In this document: positions 55,955 through 61,553 of the stretch, one piece after another
How positions within the stretch are numbered: position 1 is the stretch's first letter
How the letters are laid out: every line of letters starts with the position of its first letter
DNA from: Streptomyces sp. 549
GTDB taxonomy: Bacteria > Actinomycetota > Actinomycetes > Streptomycetales > Streptomycetaceae
Length of the DNA: 64,000 bases
Reading direction: 5' to 3'
Assembly: GCF_030124175.1 (NCBI RefSeq)
Contig: NZ_JASKMT010000003.1
Span: forward strand, 310,001-374,000
Position numbers and translations under genes: made by a program
Notes under the pieces: model-generated
Told to the model about the DNA's origin: nothing
Database searches by the model: none
Seen by the model: only the letters and a program-made list of their open reading frames with translations

Positions 55955-57295
55955 TCAGAACGTGTTCAGCAGGCGCCCGTAGACACCGAACGCGCCGAGC
56001 GCGACCGGTATCAGGACGACCACGCTGATCGACTCGACCAGGTTCATCAACCGCCGCAACCGCACCCGGACATGGTCCGGCGGGCGTACGACGAGCACCA
56101 CCAGCGGCAGCAGCGCCACCACGGCGAGCAGCGTGAGCACCGGCGCGGGGCCGGTGCCGTCCTGCCCGGCCCACAGCACCAGCAGCCGCACCACGAGCAG
56201 CGCGCCGGCCGCCTGGAGCGCCACCACCTCCACCGCGAGCGGGTAGGCACGCGACCTGGAGAACAGCACCACGGCGATCAGCGACGTCACCGCCACCGTC
56301 CACGGCGTGAGCCGCTCCCCTTCTCCGACGGCGAGCCAGCCCGCCGCCGCGGCGGACGCCGCCGTCACCACCGTCGCCAGCGCCAGTCCACGGTGGGTGG
56401 CGCTCAGCGCCAGGTCCACGCGGTGCCGGCTGACCGAGGCGCCACCGGCCCGCTGGTCGTCCAGGCGGGTCAGCCCCGCCCCCATCAGGGCGAGTCGCGG
56501 CAGCACGCCCAGGGCCAGCACCGAGGCCACACCCACGGCGACCGCGGCCCGTTCGGGCGCGGTGAGCGCCCGTGCCAGCTCCCAGCCGCCGACCGACGCG
56601 ACCACCGCCGCCGCCCCCACCAGTCCGCCGCGTCCCACCGCCGTGCACAGGCCGAGCAGCACCAGGACCAGCGTCACCGCCAGCCCCACGGCGGCCAGCC
56701 GGGCGGACGCCGAGTCGGTGATCGTCCAGCCGCCCAGCACGCCGAGCGCACCGCCGAGCAGCAGCAGCGCGGTGCCCAGTTCGCGTCGGCGCAGCCGCGC
56801 GGCGAGCGCGCCGGAGGCGGCGGCGACCGCCGCCACCGCGACCGTGCCCGCGGCCACCGCGCCGGCGTCCAGCCACAGCCGGGCGCACACGGCGGTGACC
56901 AGTGCCAGCAGCACGCTGGCGGTACCCGCCGTCCACACCCGGGTCCGCTCACCCCAGCGCCAGCCGCGCACGTCGAGGTCCTCGGCCACCTCGTCGGTGA
57001 CGTCGTGCACCACGGGTGCGGCCGGTGTCTCCTGCTCGCGCACCAGGCGCAGCACGGCGCCGTCGGCGATGTTCGCCGAGGCGAGCGTGTCGTCCTGGGC
57101 CAGTACCGAACCGTCGGGTGTCACCAGGCGGCGCAGCATCGGCTTGGCGGCGACCCGGTCGCCGAGCATGCGCAGGATGTCCGGCAGGAGTTCACCCACC
57201 GGCTCGTCCGCCGGCAGCACCAGGTCGATACGGCGGCGGTCGCCCACCAGCGTCACCCGGCTGAGCCCGGTGCGCTGCCCTGCCGAGGTCACCAT
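55955..57295 (-). CDS. eccD: Type VII secretion membrane protein EccD
   Basis: Integral channel component, 446 residues. The N-terminal ubiquitin-like domain (RVTLVGDRRRIDLVLPADEP, VGELLPDILRML, DGAVLRLV) precedes a linker and about eleven membrane helices (from VWTAGTASVLLALVTAVCAR to VVVLIPVALGAFGVYGRLLN). This is the standard EccD layout, and in mycobacteria EccD dimers line the ESX membrane vestibule. The ATG at 57295 overlaps the upstream gene by seven bases; the GTG at 57292 is an alternative. EccB and EccE, which complete the channel, are not in the window. Confidence 0.9.
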   Translation of the reverse strand: MVTSAGQRTGLSRVTLVGDRRRIDLVLPADEPVGELLPDILRMLGDRVAAKPMLRRLVTPDGSVLAQDDTLASANIADGAVLRLVREQETPAAPVVHDVTDEVAEDLDVRGWRWGERTRVWTAGTASVLLALVTAVCARLWLDAGAVAAGTVAVAAVAAASGALAARLRRRELGTALLLLGGALGVLGGWTITDSASARLAAVGLAVTLVLVLLGLCTAVGRGGLVGAAAVVASVGGWELARALTAPERAAVAVGVASVLALGVLPRLALMGAGLTRLDDQRAGGASVSRHRVDLALSATHRGLALATVVTAASAAAAGWLAVGEGERLTPWTVAVTSLIAVVLFSRSRAYPLAVEVVALQAAGALLVVRLLVLWAGQDGTGPAPVLTLLAVVALLPLVVLVVRPPDHVRVRLRRLMNLVESISVVVLIPVALGAFGVYGRLLNTF

Positions 57296-57621
57296 GCCGC
57301 CATCGCCCCCGATGTGCCGGTCGTGCCCGTGGTGCCGGTCGCCGCCGCCGCCCGTTCGTCCTGCGGGGCCGGGGCGGGCTGCGCGGCGCTGCGGGGCCTC
57401 GGGGAGGAGAAGCCGCCATCGCTCATCCGGTCCGAGATGAAGGACCAGCCCACGCAGCCCGCGCACAGCACCGCGGCCAGCGCGACTCCGCCGAAGATCT
57501 TGCCGAAGCTCTCGTCGAGGGTGCGGCGGATGCGCTGCGGCCCGAACAGCAGCGCGTCGCGCAGGCGTCGGCGGCGTACCGCCACCGACTCCAGCAACTG
57601 GCTGTCGTAGTCCCGCGCCAT
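57289..57621 (-). CDS. Small one-pass membrane protein of the ESX locus
   Basis: Protein of 110 residues. An N-terminal basic part (SVAVRRRRLRDALLFGPQRI) leads to one membrane segment (GVALAAVLCAGCVGWSFIS) and an outer Pro/Ala/Thr-rich tail with a short TGTTGTTG repeat. Similar proteins precede eccD in Streptomyces ESX loci as I remember them, but no function is known. The ATG at 57621 has GGAGGGGAG upstream. It overlaps eccD by seven bases, so it belongs to the operon. Confidence 0.78.
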   Translation of the reverse strand: MARDYDSQLLESVAVRRRRLRDALLFGPQRIRRTLDESFGKIFGGVALAAVLCAGCVGWSFISDRMSDGGFSSPRPRSAAQPAPAPQDERAAAATGTTGTTGTSGAMAAW

Positions 57622-57706
57622 CGGCTCCCCTCCCACCCGCGTGCGCCCGAGTCACCTTACGACGCAAGCATCCGCAAGGTCCCGCCCGGTACGCACACCG
57701 GTTCGG

Positions 57707-58591
57707 TCAGCCCTGCGTCCTGCGCACCACGACCGACCGGAACAGCTTGTCGTGCAGGCACTGCTGAAACGGTTTGTCCCAGCAGCACCACAGCGAGTTG
57801 AGCATGCCGACGACCGGCAGTCCGACCGTCAGCAGCCAGAACAGCTCGCGTCCGACCGCCTGCCAGAACCCGAGCCGCCCACCGTCCGCGGGCCGGGCGA
57901 CGCGCACTCCGCAGATCAGCTTGCCCAGCGTCCAGCCGACCCGGGACACCGGCAGCGCGAAGTACAGCGCAGCCGACACCGGGATCCACACACCGATCAG
58001 CACCTGGGGCAGCACACTGTCCGTGCCGTCGATCCACATCGACAGCGGCACCGTCCCGACGAGGAGCAGGAGGTACCACAGCACGAGGTCGATGACCCGG
58101 GCGCCGAGCCGGGCCCCCTGGTTGGCCAGCGCCCACGGCGGCGGCCCGACCGGCGGCACCCCGTACCCCGGTGACGGCTGCTGCCCGGCCCAGCCCCCGG
58201 GGGGCGGGTAGCCGCCGGGCTGGTAGCCGCCGGCGGGCGGGTAAGGCCCTTGCGCGTACTGCGCCTGCGGCGGGTGAGGGCCCTGCGGGTACGGCGTCTG
58301 TGCGTACCCCGGGTGCGGCGGCTGGGGCGCGCCCTGCTGGTAACCAGGCGGTGAGTAAGCGGCGTTGGCGCCCTGCGAGCGGCCGGAGGCGACCGGCTGC
58401 CCGTACGACGGCGGCCCGGCGGCCGGAGGCGGCACATACGCCGCGCCCGGCGCCGCATGCGGCGGGTGGCCGTACAGCGCCGGGGAAGGCGGCGCGTCGG
58501 CCGGTGTCGCCTCGGCGGACGGCGACTGCGCAGGGGGCGGGACTTCGCCGTCCCCGGGCTGCTGCGGTGAAGACGGGGGCGGGGTGGTCAA
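57707..58591 (-). CDS. RDD-family membrane protein with Pro/Gly/Tyr-rich N-terminus
   Basis: Protein of about 294 residues. The first 155 are Pro/Gly/Gln/Tyr-rich, with repeated YPPG- and PYPQGP-like units. An RDD domain follows: GARLGARVIDLVLWYLLLLV, a second helix (VLIGVWIPVSAALYFALP), GWTLGKLICGVRVARPADGG, a third helix (LFWLLTVGLPVVGMLNSLW) and CLHDKLFRSVVV. The TTG at 58591 has AGGAG five bases upstream and is preferred over the GTG at 58630, which has no good site. First gene upstream of the ESX set; operon membership is inferred from strand and a 71-base spacing. Confidence 0.85.
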   Translation of the reverse strand: MTTPPPSSPQQPGDGEVPPPAQSPSAEATPADAPPSPALYGHPPHAAPGAAYVPPPAAGPPSYGQPVASGRSQGANAAYSPPGYQQGAPQPPHPGYAQTPYPQGPHPPQAQYAQGPYPPAGGYQPGGYPPPGGWAGQQPSPGYGVPPVGPPPWALANQGARLGARVIDLVLWYLLLLVGTVPLSMWIDGTDSVLPQVLIGVWIPVSAALYFALPVSRVGWTLGKLICGVRVARPADGGRLGFWQAVGRELFWLLTVGLPVVGMLNSLWCCWDKPFQQCLHDKLFRSVVVRRTQG

Positions 58592-58873
58592 CGTCGCTCC
58601 TGGAGGTCCACGGTCAGGGTCTGCGTCCACGCGCGGCTCGCGGCGGCACGAGCCCGCCTACTCTAGGAAACGGCCACAACGATCCGCGCACCGCGTACGG
58701 AGAACAGGTAGAAGTGGCCCGGAGCTGACCGTGGACGCCAGGGGTGGGGGGCTCCCTTCCGCCACACCTATCCACTCCATGTGCCGCAGCCGGGCCCGCC
58801 CGTCCGAGGCCTTCCCCACCAACCGCACCTGACCGAGCCACTTCCGCTTTCCTTCTCCGCTGCGGCGCGTGAG
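58592..58873. other. Gap between the RDD gene and the MITE
   Basis: No supported gene. It should hold the promoter of the RDD/ESX unit; TAGAGT on the minus strand (58660-58665) is a possible -10 but has no clear -35. The 10-bp target duplication of the MITE forms its right end (58864-58873). Confidence 0.5.
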
Positions 58874-59081
58874 CAGGGCTGTTGCAAAGTCCCGTGCTCT
58901 CGGTATCCGCGCTGGTCAGCGCGAGGGTAGCTCGCAGTGCATCCTCGTAGACGTGATGGACCGTCAGGGACTACGGCGTTCGTCGGAGGCTGTGGTCAGC
59001 GGAGACGCTCTGCCCGAACATCCATCTGGTCGGCGGGACTCGATCTGCCGACGGACTTTGCAACAGCCCTGGGCGCGTGAG
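58864..59081. mobile_element. MITE-like element (198 bp) with 19-bp terminal repeats and 10-bp target duplication
   Basis: The element spans 58874-59071. Its ends are CAGGGCTGTTGCAAAGTCC and the exact reverse complement. It is flanked on both sides by the same 10 bp, GGCGCGTGAG (58864-58873 and 59072-59081), the mark of transposition. It is too short to encode a transposase. The core GGGCTGTTGCAAAGT resembles termini of IS6-like elements (CTGTTGCAAA), but that family duplicates 8 bp, so the parent is uncertain. It may be an internally deleted insertion sequence. Confidence 0.88.
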
Positions 59082-59366
59082 GCGGCGGATTCCAGGTCGG
59101 ACCTGCGGAGGTCGGATCCTGGCTCAGACGGGGGACTTTCAGCCAGGTGACCAACACCAGCTGCTGGAAAGGCAGAGCCCCGCCCCGGAATAGAACTCGG
59201 TCAGCTTCCACCAGCCTGTTGCGACAACCTTGCGAGGAGGTCCTGCACCTCCTGAAATGCATCGCGCCTCCTGAAATGCACCGCACCTCACGATGCAAGC
59301 CCTGCCCAGGGCGCTCTCCATCGAGCCGGTGTAGCTCAGATTCACCTCAAGTATTCGACATCATAT
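59082..59366. other. Gap between the MITE and the plus-strand promoter
   Basis: 285 bases of lower GC content without a supported gene. A 14-bp direct repeat, CCTCCTGAAATGCA, occurs at 59248 and 59267 with a degraded third copy. Short open frames here lack ribosome sites. Confidence 0.55.
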
Positions 59367-59396
59367 TGACCGTGACCAGACAGACACCCTAGGTTT
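59367..59396 (+). promoter_or_regulatory. Promoter of the secreted protein/lipoprotein pair
   Basis: TTGACC (59367-59372), an 18-base spacer and TAGGTT (59391-59396) give a near-consensus HrdB-type promoter. It points at the genes starting at 59482/59537. Confidence 0.65.
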
Positions 59397-59536
59397 CGTC
59401 AATCAAAACGGGGGCGGACCATGGGGGAAGTAGGCACCGCTTGCCGTGTCCTCACACAGACACCGGACCAGGGGGAACCACGTGAGCAACAGACAGAGGA
59501 CCACAGGCTTACGCAGCATCGCGGGAGGGGCCATAT

Positions 59537-59887
59537 GTGCCCTTGCGGCTAGAGCTCTACCGCAGATGGCGCCCCATGGTGGAGACCGGCGTCACCACCG
59601 AGAAGAAGCTGAGCAAACGACCCGAATGGAACAAGGGAAAGGGCGCCGGCAAGCGCTGCGGCGACTTGACGACCGGTACCTGGTCAAGAACCAGCTCGAG
59701 CGGTAAGAGCTACTCGCTCTCCACTGGCGTGAAGATCCAGAAGATCATCGGCATTGATCTCAGCACCAGCCGCAACTACGCCTCCAACTCGAAGCTCACC
59801 TACAGCCTCAGCAAGTCCACCAGGATGCTCTGCGGCAACAACGAGAAACCGGGACAGGCAAGCAAGATCGCGCAGTACCGCAACTAA
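59537..59887 (+). CDS. Unrecognised small protein, possibly a frameshifted secreted protein
   Basis: As an intact frame this is 116 residues from a GTG with GGGAGGGG six bases upstream. The body is Ser/Lys/Thr-rich with two cysteines (GAGKRCGDLTTGTW, STRMLCGNNEK) and no recognised family; it looks like an extracellular domain but has no signal peptide in this frame. A GTG at 59482, in another frame, has GGGGGAA upstream, is nearer the promoter, and encodes a signal-peptide-like MSNRQRTTGLRSIAGGAICA. Removing one C from the CCCC at 59572-59575 would join the two into one exported protein. So it may be a broken gene or a sequencing error. It lies 11 bases before the lipoprotein gene. Confidence 0.5.
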   Translation: MPLRLELYRRWRPMVETGVTTEKKLSKRPEWNKGKGAGKRCGDLTTGTWSRTSSSGKSYSLSTGVKIQKIIGIDLSTSRNYASNSKLTYSLSKSTRMLCGNNEKPGQASKIAQYRN

Positions 59888-59898
59888 GGAAGGGCGCT

Positions 59899-60603
59899 GT
59901 GCCAAGCGTAACGGAAGCCCGCCGGCCCATGCCCCGAGCATGCCCCCGGCGGGCCTCCCGCTCAGCGGGACTGATACTGGCCACCACCGCATTCCTCCTC
60001 ACCTCCTGCATGCTGACCAACGAGGACAGAAAGACGCACAGAGAGGATGAAGGGCCACTCTCGTCGCAAGCGTACGGAATTCTCCTGTCAGCCCACGCAC
60101 CTGAATCCCAACCCTGGGATGCGGCCTTCGGCGGCCATCAACTGTGCACCACCGACGGCTCCGCCATCGAGATCGAAAATTTTCGCCTGAAAACAGAGGT
60201 GAACCCCCTCAAGAAGGAACTGAGGCTGCGAACCCTACGCCCCAGCGATTTACGCCCTGGCTGGGAAGACGAAGATTCCAACATGTACAACGTGAAGTAC
60301 AGCAGCGTCGGAAGACTTCCGGACACCCAGGACGGCCGCCTCCCAGGAACCATCACTCAGGCGAAGCCGGGCTTGAAGATCACCCAGAACTGCGACCAGG
60401 TAGAAATCGAGAACGGATACACCGAACTCTTCGTCCAGTTCAAGGTAGGAAAGCGCGGAGCCTACATGAACAACATGTGGATCGACTACCGCGCCAACGG
60501 CAAACCCTACACTCTGGACCTCGAATGGGGCGCCATCGCCTGCGGCGACGACATCCCCCTCATCGACGGCCAGGACTACTGCGAGGAAGAAGAAGACGGC
60601 TGA
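59899..60603 (+). CDS. Lipoprotein of unknown function
   Basis: Protein of 234 residues starting with a GTG that has AAGGAAGG upstream. A basic N-terminus (to about residue 21) and hydrophobic AGLILATTAFLL lead to a lipobox LTSC near residue 37, so it is lipid-anchored. The mature part has two or more cysteines (HQLCTTDG, KITQNCDQVEIENGYTELFV, GAIACGDD, DGQDYCEEEE) and an acidic tail. It resembles short lipoproteins seen near Streptomyces toxin loci, but I do not recognise the family. Codon choice is more relaxed than in the core genes. It forms a two-gene unit with the preceding small protein. Confidence 0.78.
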   Translation: MPSVTEARRPMPRACPRRASRSAGLILATTAFLLTSCMLTNEDRKTHREDEGPLSSQAYGILLSAHAPESQPWDAAFGGHQLCTTDGSAIEIENFRLKTEVNPLKKELRLRTLRPSDLRPGWEDEDSNMYNVKYSSVGRLPDTQDGRLPGTITQAKPGLKITQNCDQVEIENGYTELFVQFKVGKRGAYMNNMWIDYRANGKPYTLDLEWGAIACGDDIPLIDGQDYCEEEEDG

Positions 60604-60685
60604 ACGTTTCGAAAGCTCGGCTGTAGACCTGACATCCGCGGTGCCGAGAACGGCGGCTTGCCCGCTCAACCACGGGGCGCGCGGC

Positions 60686-61543
60686 TCAGGTTGGGAACTC
60701 CCCCAGCCAGGTGCCCTGCACCAGGTGCTTGGGGATGTACTCCGACTCCACCTCGATCGGGAAACCGGCGTCCTTCGCCAGACACGCCATCGCCAGCGGC
60801 CCGAGGGCGATCGCACCCGCCGAGCTGGTTGCCCGTTCCTCGTCCGCCGTCCAGTACTCCTTGTGCAGCTCCAACGCCTGCTTCAGCGCCGCGTTGAAAC
60901 CCTCGTGATCCTGACGAAAATACCGATAGAACAGATTCAGCGGCGGATACAGAATCTTCAGCATCAGCTCACGACTGGCCACCCGAACTCTGGCCGGATC
61001 CGTCCCCTCGAACGCTGAGGTGAACTTGTCGCCGAAGTTCGGACCCTCCTGCCAGTAGGTCTGCAACGCGTCTACCCAGTGGTAGATGTACTCGTCGTAC
61101 ACCGCCCCTGAATCCCGCAGCAGTTGCAGGGGAACGTGGCTCAATCGCGTCATCCGCCCCTGCTCACGGCAGATGAGCGCGAGGTAGTAGGCCGTCAGCC
61201 AGTTTCCGGCGTCAGTGAAATGCTGTGGGCCCGTCGCCGGGATGGACAACTCCTTCCCAGCGATCCGGCATCCCGCTGAACCTTCGACCCGTACCCCCGC
61301 TTCGAACAAGGCAGAACCCACCTGCATCACCGAAACGCACGCTTCCCACGTCTCCAACTCGCCAGCCGGCGGATCGATGGCGCAACGTACCGCCAGATAA
61401 GCAGTGTTGGAGTCAAGCGCCATACCGAAGGACCGAGGATGGGCCGTGAGGGAGTCAATGCTCTCCCTCGCGTCCAGACTCAGAATGTCGGCGACAGCCT
61501 TGAGGTTTCCTTCGGGAAAGGGATGCCTGGGCACTCTCTCCAC
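60686..61543 (-). CDS. Imm49-family immunity protein
   Basis: Cytoplasmic protein of 285 residues, all-helical in appearance. Recognised features are FTDAGNWLTAYYLALICREQ, MTRLSHVPLQLLRDSGAVYD and EYIYHWVDALQTYW, which match the Imm49 family of polymorphic-toxin immunity proteins as I remember it. It should bind and neutralise the toxin encoded directly upstream. The GTG at 61543 has AAGGGAG at 61549-61555; the GTG at 61549 overlaps that site and is less likely. The gap from the toxin stop is ten bases, so the two are translated together. Confidence 0.82.
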   Translation of the reverse strand: MERVPRHPFPEGNLKAVADILSLDARESIDSLTAHPRSFGMALDSNTAYLAVRCAIDPPAGELETWEACVSVMQVGSALFEAGVRVEGSAGCRIAGKELSIPATGPQHFTDAGNWLTAYYLALICREQGRMTRLSHVPLQLLRDSGAVYDEYIYHWVDALQTYWQEGPNFGDKFTSAFEGTDPARVRVASRELMLKILYPPLNLFYRYFRQDHEGFNAALKQALELHKEYWTADEERATSSAGAIALGPLAMACLAKDAGFPIEVESEYIPKHLVQGTWLGEFPT

Positions 61544-61553
61544 AACCACTCCC

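Noticed and set aside
58869..59150. Open frame across the MITE
   Set aside because: It crosses both terminal repeats and the target duplication, so it is created by the insertion and is not a gene. No transposase motif is visible.
59139..59345. Short Cys-rich open frames on both strands near 59200-59340
   Set aside because: No ribosome site, no relatives recalled, and the cysteines arise from repeated GCA/TGC in a 19-bp repeat.
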